DNA of 64,000 nt. It comes from Limiplasma sp964416065 (lineage in GTDB: Bacteria > Bacillota > Clostridia > Christensenellales > Aristaeellaceae). Shown piece by piece: positions 39,227 to 48,117 of this stretch. A model generated the notes under the pieces. That model ran no database searches. It was not told the origin of the DNA and was given only the letters and a program-made list of their open reading frames with translations. Each line of letters begins with the position of its first letter. The stretch's first letter is position 1. The DNA is taken from contig CAYQCL010000002.1 of assembly GCA_964416065.1 (NCBI GenBank), forward strand, positions 1 through 64,000. Reading direction: 5' to 3'. The translations under genes were made by a program, and so were the position numbers.

Positions 39227-39448
39227 ATGATGAGCCAGGCCATGTATCTCAACCTGCGCGATTTTATCGACCAATCCCCCAGCTTGAGCCGCAAGGCGGT
39301 GGCGATGGAGGCGGGCCTCTCCGAATCCATGCTTTCACGGATGCTGAACGGAAAGCGCAGAATTACGGTGGATGAATATGAGCGTCTGTGCCGCGCGATG
39401 CGGGTTGACCCCGCGCGGTTTTATCAGGCGTGTGAAGGGAGCGATTAA
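39227..39448 (+). CDS. Cro-like XRE-family regulator
   Basis: The protein has 73 residues, almost all helix-turn-helix: SRKAVAMEAGLSESMLSRMLNGKRRITVDEYERLCRAM. AAAGGAGGG precedes two successive ATG codons, either of which may be used. The gene runs rightward from the operator region shared with the CI-like repressor, and its product probably opposes the repressor. The next gene starts within 2 bases of its stop. I see no other phage genes to either side, so the switch is stranded. Confidence 0.8.
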   Translation: MMSQAMYLNLRDFIDQSPSLSRKAVAMEAGLSESMLSRMLNGKRRITVDEYERLCRAMRVDPARFYQACEGSD

Positions 39449-39449
39449 A

Positions 39450-39932
39450 ATGATGTGCAAGGTGGAGCGACCGCGGATGGAGACAGACAGGCTGGAGGGA
39501 CGCCGCGAGGAGGTGCGCAGAAGTCTGCGCGAGGTACGGCACGCGCACATGCGCGCCGAGGTGCTTTGCGCCCGTGCCGAGCGCTATCGGGAGATGGCGA
39601 TGCGAGCGACGGGGCGCGCGGACGCGATCCGTTTGGGAGGCACGAGCCAGAACAGCAAGGTGGAGACCTACGTCCTGGAGCTGATCGATGTCCATGCCGA
39701 TCTGCAAAAGGAAATATCGGAGCTGATGCGACTATCGCGCGAGATGGAAAAGCGCATCGGCGTGCTTGAGAGCGACAGCCAGCGCGCGGTTTTGCAGCTG
39801 CGCTATCTCTGCGCCTACGACTGGCAGGACATTGCGGATCGGCTGCATTTCAGCCTGAGCTGGGTACATCGGCTGCATCGGGAGGGGATAGAGAAGCTGG
39901 CGCAGGGAGAACGCTCCGCCGAAGTGGGGTAA
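39450..39932 (+). CDS. Phage-type sigma-70 region 4-like protein (DUF1492-like)
   Basis: The protein has 160 residues. A long charged coiled-coil-like N-terminal part (1-105) is followed by a C-terminal helix-turn-helix, AVLQLRYLCAYDWQDIADRLHFSLSWVHRLHREGIEKL, that looks like sigma region 4. Such proteins (DUF1492, RinA/ArpU neighbours) occur in early or late control regions of Firmicutes prophages. AGGGAG lies 8 bases before ATG 39450. It is coupled to the Cro-like gene and followed directly by the mosaic repeat, where the phage module ends. Confidence 0.72.
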   Translation: MMCKVERPRMETDRLEGRREEVRRSLREVRHAHMRAEVLCARAERYREMAMRATGRADAIRLGGTSQNSKVETYVLELIDVHADLQKEISELMRLSREMEKRIGVLESDSQRAVLQLRYLCAYDWQDIADRLHFSLSWVHRLHREGIEKLAQGERSAEVG

Positions 39933-39960
39933 GAGGCTTTTTTGGTGGTGGTCGGCCTGC

Positions 39961-40640
39961 CGGCCGTTGCGGCAAGAGAGCGTTGCGAGCGCCCGTGAGG
40001 GCGCGCGAGCAACGCGGCGGAGTTGTCAAGCCGCTTTCTTGGTTGCCCTGCCGTTCGACGCGGCAAGAGAGCGTGCGAGCGCCCTTGAGGGCGTGCGAGC
40101 AACGCGGCGAGAATCATCAAGTCGCTTTCTTACGTTTATTGGCCGACGCAGCATGTTGGCGCGTCATCAGCGGCTTGTCCGCGCGGAGGACGCTCCGCTG
40201 GGCCAGAGGGGTAGGGGGAACGTCGGGAGACCGCAGCCTCAATCGTCGCGGAGGGCACTAACCGGTGGAGGTCGTGCATTCCAAATCTTTGATTTGAAAT
40301 GCACGATTTTCACCTCTGGCGAAAACAGGCTATCCGTGCGAGCACGGATAGCCTGCCCCGCTCCACTCGTTTCGGTTGATATCCTCGCATTCCCCCTTCG
40401 GGGCAATGGCCCACAGGGCCACCGCTTCCCTCCGTCAACCCTCCCCGACCAGGGGACACCCCTGGACCCCTTGCCTCCACAGGGGTAAAGAAGAAACCCG
40501 CGCCGTGTATCAGCTGCGGAGAAAAGCCACCTTTCACCACTCCCTGCTACATATGCGCCAGCCCCAAAGGAGAGAAAAAACCCCTGCGCGGCGCACCACC
40601 CCGCGAAGAAAAGAAAAAGAAAATGCCGTCCCCCGCCGCG
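39961..40640 (+). repeat. Mosaic hairpin element, copy 5 (long)
   Basis: This fills nearly all of the 798-base gap 39933-40730. It begins with two 91-base tandem units (from 39971 and 40062), each with a GCGAGCGCCC-nn-GAGGGCG-type hairpin. It continues with CAGCCTCAATCGTCG, GTGCATTCCAAATC-ttt-GATTTGAAATGCAC, TTTTCACC-tct-GGCGAAAA, AGGCTATCCGTG-cgag-CACGGATAGCCT, CAGGGGACACCCCTG and a C/A-rich tail. Bases 40071-40580 are nearly identical to 43862-44376. No gene is supported. Confidence 0.85.
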
Positions 40641-40665
40641 CGCCGACGGCAAAAGGGACGGCATT
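40612..40665 (-). terminator. Intrinsic terminator after the E2-like acyltransferase
   Basis: Minus strand AATGCCGTCCC ... GGGACGGCATT with a 22-base loop, followed by TTTCTTTTTCTT. It lies 66 bases past the stop at 40731. Confidence 0.7.
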
Positions 40666-40730
40666 AGGGCGCCAGACCCAAGGGACGCAGCCTCATAGGC
40701 ATGGGACGGGCGTCCCGCTCGATATTCTAA

Positions 40731-41660
40731 TCAGCCGGCAACGCTCTGCGCGGCGGCGACGTTGGGCATGGACACGTTCTCAGGCTTGGGGATGTGATAC
40801 TCGCAGCCCTCATTGTAATAAACCTTCTCCGGCGGGGTCTCCAGCAGCTCGGGGTGCTTGAGGCATTGCTTCATCACGGCGAACAGCTTGGCGAAGACCG
40901 CGCCGCCACAGACACGCTCGTCTACCGTCACGCCCACAGGAAGCGAGCATTTGCGGATGACGTTGCCCTTGGCGTCCACCGTGTAGCCGCGCTGGGGGAC
41001 GCCCATGCCCAGGAACATGCTGGTGTTGCCAAAGTTATAGATATGATGGTAAACGCGCATCAGACCGATGGAGGCGTTGTTGGTGATGAACATGCTGGTG
41101 TGGAAGGGCAGGCCGTCCAAAAATGCCTTGGGAATCAAGCCGTAGCGGTCGAGCAGGCGCACCAGCGAAACCACGATCGTGGGCAGGAAGGGAATTTTGA
41201 TCAGACCGCCCGCCAGCTTCAGGGCAAAGCCTGACGTTTCCGGCTTGCGGTTCTTTTCAACGACCTCCTTGATGCGGGCGCTTACGTCGAAAATGGTGTC
41301 GCTTGGATCGAAAAAGATCTTGACGGCGTTCTCCTCGATGCTGTCATCCTCGGTGTCCATCAGGAGGGTAAAGCTCACGGTGAGCTCCTTGCGGTTGTAG
41401 AACTGCTTGTTCATGATGAAGCGGTTGACTTCGGGCACCTGCGACACGCCGCGCACAAAGCTGGCAATCAGCACCTCCATAAACGTGATCTTGACGCCCT
41501 CGCGGCTCTTCTGAGCGATATAGCGCATCAAGGTCTCGTACTCGATGTCGTAATCCAGAAAGACCTGCGCGTCGCAGCGCATAGGCATAAGATAAGGCGT
41601 AATCTGTACGATGGGGTCGACATCATGTACCCGTTTTCCCTCTGGACGATGTCCAAACAT
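40731..41660 (-). CDS. Stand-alone E2/CAT-like acyltransferase fold protein
   Basis: The protein has 309 residues and resembles the catalytic domain of 2-oxo-acid dehydrogenase E2 and chloramphenicol acetyltransferase: MRCDAQVFLDYDIEYETLMRYI, TFMEVLIASFVRGVSQVPEVNRF, the long DSIEENAVKIFFDPSDTIFD and the end LPVGVTVDERVCGGAVFAKLF. The classic HHxxxDG active site is replaced by DERVCGG, so neither the catalytic His nor the Asp is present. There is no lipoyl or E1-binding domain. ATG 41660 has AAGGAAGG. It lies alone between the two long direct repeats with a serine hydrolase and a HAD phosphatase. Probably a pseudoenzyme or one with different chemistry. Confidence 0.75.
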   Translation of the reverse strand: MFGHRPEGKRVHDVDPIVQITPYLMPMRCDAQVFLDYDIEYETLMRYIAQKSREGVKITFMEVLIASFVRGVSQVPEVNRFIMNKQFYNRKELTVSFTLLMDTEDDSIEENAVKIFFDPSDTIFDVSARIKEVVEKNRKPETSGFALKLAGGLIKIPFLPTIVVSLVRLLDRYGLIPKAFLDGLPFHTSMFITNNASIGLMRVYHHIYNFGNTSMFLGMGVPQRGYTVDAKGNVIRKCSLPVGVTVDERVCGGAVFAKLFAVMKQCLKHPELLETPPEKVYYNEGCEYHIPKPENVSMPNVAAAQSVAG

Positions 41661-41832
41661 GGCGTTCCTTCCTTTCAATGTACTCAGGATTGATACGCCG
41701 CGCCGACTGCTCTGGTAATGATAGCGGTATAACAATGTATGACGCGGTGCGGCATGTGATATTGTAATCGGAAAAGAAGAATTCGTCAACCGTCACGATT
41801 TTGCATAAAACGCCGGAAATGGCCTGACCGGG

Positions 41833-42894
41833 TCACAGGCAGGCGGCCGCGTAGATCACGTTATGCACAAGGCGGCGGACGCGATAGATTTCCAGGCTTT
41901 CCCGCGAGGGGCAGATGCGGTTGGTCAGCAAAATGACGTATAGGCCTGTTTCGGGATCGAGGGTAAAGCTCGTGCCGGTGAAGCCCGTGTGGCCGATGGT
42001 CTGGGGCGGAAACAGGTCGCCAATATAGCCGTTGTCATAGCGGGGCAGATAGAACGAAAGGCCGCGCGCCTGCGCCATGTCGGGCGTATGGTTCTTCATC
42101 GCCAGGCGGACGGTCGCGGGGCAGAGATAGCGCGATCCGTCGGGCAGCTCGCCCTCGGCGGCGAGCATCTGCATAAACAGCGCAAGATCGTCCATGTTGC
42201 TGAAAACGCCCGCGTTGCCGCTCACGCCGCCAAGAAAGCGCGCGTTTTCGTCATGCACGACGCCCTGTAGGCAGCGGCCGTCGTCCTGCATCTCGGTCGC
42301 GGCGATGTTGCCGTCTACGGGCAGGTAGCCGGTGGAGCGCATCTTCAGCGGCCAAAAGACCTCCTGCGTCGCCAGCTCGCTCAGGCTCTGCCCATAGAGA
42401 CATTCCAGCAGCTGGCCCAGCAGGATATAGCCCGCGCAGCAATAGCGCACGCACGCGCCGGGGGGAGACGCGAGGGGTGTGGTCAGCAGCACCTCGGCAG
42501 TATCGTCGGGTGAGGCGGCCAGCTCCCATAGGTGCAGGCCGGCCGTGAAGCCCGCCGTATGCGTCAGAATCTGCGCAATGGTGATATCGCGCTTGTCCTT
42601 GGGCGCGTCGATAAAGCTGCCCAGGCGATCCCAAAGGCAGAGTTTTCCGCTCTCCATGGCACGCAGGCACAGCATGCCCACGACCAGCGGCTTGGTGACG
42701 GAGGCGAGGTCATAGCGGGTGTGCTCGTTGGTCAGGGGCGCGTCGTCGTCCACGGAGAGGTGTCCGAAGGCGCGGCGGTAGAGAACGCGCTCTTTGCGTC
42801 CCACCAGCAGGCAGGCAGAGGTAAAGGCGTTATGCTCAAGCGCCTCGGCCATCACCCGATCGGCGTGAGAGAAATGAGGGGTGCCGCGCATCAT
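41833..42894 (-). CDS. Serine hydrolase, beta-lactamase/PBP4*-like family
   Basis: The protein has 353 residues and no signal peptide. The SxxK motif is SVTK in RYDLASVTKPLVV; the tyrosine motif region reads RYCCAGYILLG where family members usually have Y-S-N; the third motif is HTGFTGT near residue 315. The fold is class C-like (esterase, D-aminopeptidase or DD-peptidase relatives). Lack of an export signal suggests a cytoplasmic esterase or amidase, not antibiotic resistance. It is 105 bases upstream of the HAD gene's stop side on the same strand and may form a loose operon with it. Confidence 0.85.
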   Translation of the reverse strand: MMRGTPHFSHADRVMAEALEHNAFTSACLLVGRKERVLYRRAFGHLSVDDDAPLTNEHTRYDLASVTKPLVVGMLCLRAMESGKLCLWDRLGSFIDAPKDKRDITIAQILTHTAGFTAGLHLWELAASPDDTAEVLLTTPLASPPGACVRYCCAGYILLGQLLECLYGQSLSELATQEVFWPLKMRSTGYLPVDGNIAATEMQDDGRCLQGVVHDENARFLGGVSGNAGVFSNMDDLALFMQMLAAEGELPDGSRYLCPATVRLAMKNHTPDMAQARGLSFYLPRYDNGYIGDLFPPQTIGHTGFTGTSFTLDPETGLYVILLTNRICPSRESLEIYRVRRLVHNVIYAAACL

Positions 42895-42999
42895 CAGAAG
42901 GGGCCTCCTTTCGGAAATAGAAAAGCGGGGAAAAGAACGGGCAAAGAGCCGTCGCTTTGGTGGACGATTCGGCGTCTGTGTGACTAAGAGGAAAGGGCG

Positions 43000-43668
43000 T
43001 CATGCGCACCAGCTCCGACGCTCCACACCGTCGGCGTTTTTGAGCCTTTTCAGCAGCTTCTTCTTCGGATTCACCGCGACCTTATGCCCGCACAGCGCCA
43101 GCATCGGCTCGTCGCCGGCGCTGTCACCGTAGGCCCAGGAGGCGGCATAGTCGACCATATCGCCCGTCGCGGCGAGGTATTGCGCGAGCCTGAGCGGCTT
43201 TTCGACGCCCCGACAGTTTTCTCCCGCGATCAGGCCAGTGAACGTATCGTCCTCCACATAAAAGCGCGTGGCGATGATCTCGCGGATGGGCAGCGTCTCT
43301 CTCAGCGGCTCAAGATAGAACGAGGGCGACGCCGAAATGAGCAGCACCTCCAGGCCTTCCTCGCTTCTTTTGCGCAGCTCCTCAACGCCCTCGGGATAGA
43401 GCGCGGGAAGCAGCACATCGCGGCAGAAATCGCGGGCAAGGCCGTCTACCTCCCGCACGCCGCGGCCCTTAAGCGCGCGAAGGCTCTCCTGCTTGGCGCG
43501 TTCCGCCGTGGTGAGGTGGGTGTAGTACGCGACGGCCCACGCCCCCGCGCGCAGCACCTCGCCCGCGCCGCACAGGCCGCGCCTTTTCAGGTACATCAGA
43601 AAGCGCACAATGGAATCGCCCCGAAGGAGCGTGCCGTCGAAGTCAAAAAGCGCGTAGCCCTTGAGCAC
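43000..43668 (-). CDS. HAD-superfamily IB phosphatase
   Basis: The protein has 222 residues. HAD motif I is FDFDGTLL, motif II SASPS, motif III is around the late lysine, and motif IV is YGDSAGDEPML. The helical cap between motifs I and II (about 25-110) is of type C1, as in SerB and related phosphatases. I use GTG 43668 with AAAGGAGG 7 bases before it; upstream ATGs lack sites. The family covers phosphoserine and lipid phosphatases; substrate unknown. It is just downstream of the second long direct repeat. Confidence 0.88.
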   Translation of the reverse strand: MLKGYALFDFDGTLLRGDSIVRFLMYLKRRGLCGAGEVLRAGAWAVAYYTHLTTAERAKQESLRALKGRGVREVDGLARDFCRDVLLPALYPEGVEELRKRSEEGLEVLLISASPSFYLEPLRETLPIREIIATRFYVEDDTFTGLIAGENCRGVEKPLRLAQYLAATGDMVDYAASWAYGDSAGDEPMLALCGHKVAVNPKKKLLKRLKNADGVERRSWCA

Positions 43669-43759
43669 GGATGGGCCTCCTTTATAATGAAGAATCAGGC
43701 TTCTAACGAAGTATAGCACGATTTGCACAAAAGCGCCATTGTTGGCGTGAATTTGCATG

Positions 43760-44520
43760 CCCGCTAGGGCGCGGTGCGAGCGCTCACCAGGGCGCGCGAG
43801 CAACGCAGCTGGGGTGTGGAGCCGCTTTCCTGGTGGGCCTGCCGGTCATCGCGGTAAGCGAGCGTGCGAGCGCCCTTGAGGGCGTGCGAGCAATGCGGCG
43901 AGAATCATCAAGTCGCTTTCTTACGTTTATTGGCCGACACAGCCTGTTGGCGCGTCATCAGCGGCTTGTCCGCGCGGAGGACGCTCCGCTGGGCCAGAGG
44001 GGTAGGGGGAACGTCGGGAGACCGCAGCCTCAATCGTCGCGGAGGGCACTAATCGGTGGAGGTCGTGCATTCCAAATCTTTGATTTGGAATGCACGATTT
44101 TCACCTCTGGCGAAAACAGGCTATCCGTGCTCGCACGGATAGCCTGCCCCGCTCCACTCGTTTCGGTTGATATCCTTCGGGTCGCTTTGCCCCTTCGGGG
44201 CAATGACCCACAGGGCCACCGCTTCCCTCCGTCGACCCTCCCCGACCAGGGGACACCCCTGGACCCCTTGCCTCCATAGGGGTAAAGAAGAAACCCGCGC
44301 CGTGTATCAGCTGCGGAGAAAAGCCACCTTTCACCACTCCCTGCTACATATGCGCCAGCCCCAAAGGAGAGAAAAAAACCCGCGCGGTGTAGCACCGGCG
44401 GAGAAAAGGAAAGAGTAGGCGCGGGGCCTAGGGCGCGTTGCCCCAGGCCTGTTTCTCGGCGCGCCAGCCTCGAGGGAAAGAAAAAACCCACGCGGCGCGC
44501 CCCCGGCGGAGTCTCTCCAA
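43760..44520 (+). repeat. Mosaic hairpin element, copy 6 (long)
   Basis: This is the main content of the 928-base gap 43669-44596. It repeats the architecture of copy 5 in the same orientation: two tandem units, GTGCATTCCAAATC-ttt-GATTTGGAATGCAC (perfect here), TTTTCACC-tct-GGCGAAAA and AGGCTATCCGTG-ctcg-CACGGATAGCCT. The tail (44410-44500) is instead the GTAGGCGCGGGG...TTTCTCGGCGCGCCAGCC module also seen at 1194-1262. Confidence 0.85.
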
Positions 44521-44596
44521 ATTTCCCCACGATCCCCTTGCATTCGCACCTCGTCTATGGTACATTTGATAAGAATTCAACGTTTCGGAGGCATCC

Positions 44597-45250
44597 ATGG
44601 GGAAGCTGTACACGTTCCTTCGCGGCGCGGCGCACGCCGTCCTGCCTGATATGACCACAACCTGGGCTGTCCCCTTCGACGGCGGGCCGAGCGTTTTTTG
44701 CCCCAACCACGCGGGCGCGTTCGGGCCTATCGACATGTGCGTCTTCTTTCCGCTCAACGAGGAGTGCCGCCCCTGGTTCAACGCCGCCGTGACGGATCCC
44801 AGGCAGATGCCCGCTTACGTCCGTCAGGATTACTGGTGGAGGCCGGGGTGCCGCCTCGAGCCGCTTTACAACGCCACCCTCCCCTACCTGGCCGCCGCCG
44901 TTCTCCCGCCCATCATGCGCAGCGTCCCCGGCGTGCCGGTCTATCACGATATGCAGGTCATCAAGACCTTCCGCAAAAGCATCGAATTTCTCAGGCAGGG
45001 GAAGCACCTCGTCATCTTCCCCCAGCAGCCCTCCGGCTACGGCTCGCATTATCTGGAGCTGAACAAGGGCTTTTTGCAGCTCGCCCCCATGGCGTATCGC
45101 ACGCTGGGGATCGCGCTCAAATTTTACCCCGTCCACATCGAGCATCAAAAGCATCGGATCGTCGTCGGCGAGCCCGTCGCGTTTGACCCCGAGGTCAAGC
45201 TGGCGGATCAGGAGCAACGGCTGATCGAGGGAATCGCAAAGGGAATTTGA
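44597..45250 (+). CDS. PlsC-like acyltransferase-fold protein
   Basis: The protein has 217 residues. An NHAGAFGPID stretch near residue 37 resembles the H(X4)D acyltransferase site but with a longer His-Asp spacing; the later block VIFPQQPSGYG is in the position of the FPEGTRS motif. There is no clear membrane helix. It may be a divergent lysophospholipid acyltransferase. The ATG at 44597 has TTCGGAGG 6 bases before it. It is preceded by repeat copy 6, and the broken IS lies 5 bases past its stop. I am unsure of activity because both motifs deviate. Confidence 0.6.
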   Translation: MGKLYTFLRGAAHAVLPDMTTTWAVPFDGGPSVFCPNHAGAFGPIDMCVFFPLNEECRPWFNAAVTDPRQMPAYVRQDYWWRPGCRLEPLYNATLPYLAAAVLPPIMRSVPGVPVYHDMQVIKTFRKSIEFLRQGKHLVIFPQQPSGYGSHYLELNKGFLQLAPMAYRTLGIALKFYPVHIEHQKHRIVVGEPVAFDPEVKLADQEQRLIEGIAKGI

Positions 45251-45254
45251 AGCC

Positions 45255-46800
45255 GACGCGGTACGCGTCGGCCCAGACCGTCAACAAATCCCTGTTTTCG
45301 GAAGAGGGAACAGGGGTTTGAGGTATAAAGACTGAGAAACAGGCAAAACAGAAGGCCTTAACCAGGCGTTTCATATTTTGGACAGCGGCGGTCAGGAAGC
45401 ACTGCTCGCGCATGTTTTCAATGCCGAGCATGCGAGCAAAGCGGAGACCGTGGTTTTCTTCAGCTTCCGCAAAGGAGCGTTCAATGGTCTGGTTTTTCCA
45501 GCCATATATCCGTTTGCCGTTGTGCGTCTTCGTAAACGCTGTAATAGCATCCAATGCATCCTGCCATACATGTCTTTCCACCATTCTTCTGGTTGTGTTT
45601 GCTTCAAAGCATTCTTTTCGACTCGGACACCTTTGGCACTTTTTTCCGTCACTGTAGTATTGCCGATATCCTTCTCGGGTGGTGGTTTTCCAATAGAACA
45701 ACAGCTTTTCAGGGCAGACGTATACGTCAGATTCAGGATCATATCGGAAACGGTATTTCCCATAATGCTCTCCGGCGTGTGTATGACTCCGGCAGCCAAT
45801 CACTCCCTGTATGCCGTTCTTTTCCAATAGATGTGCCGTCGGCGCGTTGTGGTACCCTGACCCATATAGTCGGGAAGATATCCCGCTTCACTTCGTTCAA
45901 AATCTCAGAAACGGGGGTTGTGTCATTCACATTCGCCGGTTCTACATGCACATTGACAATAACGTTGTATTTGCTGTCCACTGTTCGGTGGTCACTGTAA
46001 TGGAAGCCGTCTGGCTTGCCCTCGCGGCTCTGCTGTCCCGCATCCGGATCTGTCAGGCTCTGTGCCTTTTGTTTGCCGCCTTTTGGCGGCGGATCGTCAT
46101 TTCTGCCGTCACGGTCAAGGGGCTTCCTGCCCAGAATCGTTCTGTCCAGATCAATCTGTGCGTTCAGCTCCTCCATGTATTCCCTGGGCGTTTCTTCCAC
46201 GATTACGAAGGTCTTGCGATGCTTGTTGGCCTTCGCTTTGATATGGGTCGAATCCGTATAGAGGATTTTTCCTCCTGCTAGTCCTTTGACAAAACACTGC
46301 CGCAATATCTCATTAAAGAGTTGTTCAGCAATATGGTTATCCCTGAACCGCCGAACTCGGTTCATACTGATCGTCGAATGATCTGGGCCCTTCTCTGTCA
46401 GCTTCAATCCTAGGAACCATTTGAACGCAATATTCTCATTCACCGCCTGGGCCAATTTCGTCTCCGACTTGATTCCATATAAATAGCCAATAAACAGCAG
46501 CTCCGGCTCGATGGCGGGACGTCCGTTATCCGGACAGTTAAATCCTTGCACAGATCATGGATAAAGCTGAAATCCACCGCGTGATCTATCTTCCGCAGCA
46601 GATGATCCTGTGGCACCAGCTCATCCAGAAGGATCACTTCATACTCTGTTTGCTTCAGGCTCGGCTTTTCTCACAGCATTCTGCTCACTTCCTTATCCTG
46701 TTATATCCGACATTCACACCTCTTTTTCTTCTCTGCTTTCTTTTCTTTTTATTACAAAATCCCGCCGTCAGGCGGGACTTTGTCGATGGCCTGAGGGGAG
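45255..46800 (-). mobile_element. IS1182-family insertion sequence, degenerate
   Basis: The minus strand carries a broken transposase and flanking non-coding ends. Candidate terminal inverted repeats are GACCGTCAACAAATCCCTGT near 45276 and, read inwards from the right, GGCCATCGACAAAGTCCCGC near 46797, matching at 13 of 20 positions with mostly transition differences. The left end touches the acyltransferase stop codon. Exact ends and target duplication are not determined. Confidence 0.7.
45260..46660 (-). pseudogene. IS1182-type transposase, broken by frameshifts
   Basis: Three pieces in different frames add up to one transposase. The start is VPQDHLLRKIDHAVDFSFI (near 46615). The middle, from 46551, has NGRPAIEPELLFIGYLYGI, STISMNRVRRFRDNHIA and the catalytic-domain YTDSTHIKAKANKHR. 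The end, from 45827, has KKCQRCPSRKECFEANTTRR and HGLRFARMLGIENMREQ. Frame changes are near 46530 and 45790. The last piece runs on past the natural end into the acyltransferase region, so it also lost its stop. It cannot make an active enzyme as read; a programmed frameshift is unlikely with two breaks. Confidence 0.85.
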
Positions 46801-46938
46801 CCATAGCGGCTCCGGCCTCCCAGAATATCCAAAAAGCGCAGGAAGGAAGGAACACTGTCTCTCACTCCCGCGCTTAATTTTCAATTTTCCAATTCGGCCT
46901 TCCAAAGAGGGCGCGTCCAGCTCTTTTTACATGGCCGC

Positions 46939-48006
46939 CTATTCACGCCGCCTCGCGTCCTCGATGAGCTGAAGCACCGCCTCGGTGCCGTCCTTGGCGG
47001 GATAGTCCTCAAGGGCCTTGAGCATAGCTGCGCGGTCGTCAAGGAGGCCAAAGAGCGCGTCGGTCAGCGCGCGCGGGGTCATGTCCTCCTGCATCAGCAC
47101 ACGGGCCAGGCCCTGACGCGCGTAGCTCCTGGCGTTTTCGATCTGGTCGCCCCGACTAGCCTCGCGGGGGTAGGGGACAAGCAGCATCGGCTTGTGAAGA
47201 GCCAGCAGCTCGCTGAGGGTGTTGCTGCCCGCGCGGCTCAAAACGACATCGGCCACGGCCAGCGCGTCCGGCATTTCGTCGCTTAAAAACTCCTTCTGGC
47301 AATAGCCCTTGAGGCCCAGCAGGCTCTCGTCCAGATTGCCCTTGCCGCACAGATGGAGAACATCGAAGCGCGAGAGCAGATTGCAAAGCGCCTCCCGCAG
47401 GCATTTGTTGACGCTTTGTGCGCCAAGGCTGCCGCCGGTCATCAGAAGCACCGGCTTCTGACCGTCAAAGCCCGCCAGAGCAAGGCCCGCCGCCCGGCTT
47501 CCCTTGAAAAGCTCGGGCCTGAGCGGAGTGCCGGTCAAAACGCCCTTTTTTCCCAGCGCCTGGGCGCATTCGGGAAAGGTCGTCGCGACACGGGTCGCAA
47601 ATTTCGCGCAGATGCGGTTAGCCAGGCCGGGCGTCAGATCGCTCTCATGACAGACGGCGGGCACGCCGCAAAGCCATGCGCCAATCACTACGGGAACGCT
47701 CACAAAGCCGCCTTTGGAAAAGCAAACGTCCGGCTTAAGCCTGCGCATCAGGGCAACGGACTGAAACGCGCCGCAGATCACACGAAAGGGATCCGTAAAG
47801 TTTTGCAGGCTGAAATAACGGCGCAGCTTTCCGCTCTTGACGGCATGATAGGTGATGTCGGGAAACTTCGCGATCATCTGATGCTCGATGCCGTTCTCCG
47901 TGCCGATGTAGTGAATTTCGTAGCCCTTGTCGCGAAGACGCGGAATCAGGCTTAGATGCGGCGTGACGTGCCCCGCCGTGCCACCGCCGGTCAAAACGAT
48001 TCGCAT
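46939..48006 (-). CDS. murG: UDP-GlcNAc:lipid I N-acetylglucosaminyltransferase
   Basis: The protein has 355 residues. MurG adds GlcNAc to lipid I to make lipid II at the inner membrane face. The start MRIVLTGGGTAGHVTPHLSLI holds the first G-loop; VCFSKGGFVSVPVVIGA, CHESDLTPGLANR, LLMTGGSLGAQSVN and the donor site LSRAGSNTLSELLALHKPMLLVP follow. ATG 48006 with AAGGAG 6 bases upstream. It lies downstream of spoIIGA-sigE on the same strand across a 277-base gap. In Bacillus both loci belong to the same mur/division/sporulation neighbourhood, so this is a shortened version of that region. Confidence 0.97.
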   Translation of the reverse strand: MRIVLTGGGTAGHVTPHLSLIPRLRDKGYEIHYIGTENGIEHQMIAKFPDITYHAVKSGKLRRYFSLQNFTDPFRVICGAFQSVALMRRLKPDVCFSKGGFVSVPVVIGAWLCGVPAVCHESDLTPGLANRICAKFATRVATTFPECAQALGKKGVLTGTPLRPELFKGSRAAGLALAGFDGQKPVLLMTGGSLGAQSVNKCLREALCNLLSRFDVLHLCGKGNLDESLLGLKGYCQKEFLSDEMPDALAVADVVLSRAGSNTLSELLALHKPMLLVPYPREASRGDQIENARSYARQGLARVLMQEDMTPRALTDALFGLLDDRAAMLKALEDYPAKDGTEAVLQLIEDARRRE

Positions 48007-48117
48007 GCTGTGCTCCTTCGGCGGAAACCGCCGTATGTTTTTTGACGGCAAACGCCGCCGATAAGGAAAGTATATCACATTTTAGGAAGAGAGAAAAGCG
48101 TGTCCTACCGTGGATAA

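Noticed and set aside
39961..40115. CRISPR array
   Set aside because: The tandem 91-base units have only two copies per site, no regular unique spacers and no cas genes nearby.
41833..42894. Beta-lactamase resistance gene
   Set aside because: It has the serine-hydrolase fold but no export signal and an altered second motif (YCC region), so a cytoplasmic esterase-type enzyme is more likely.
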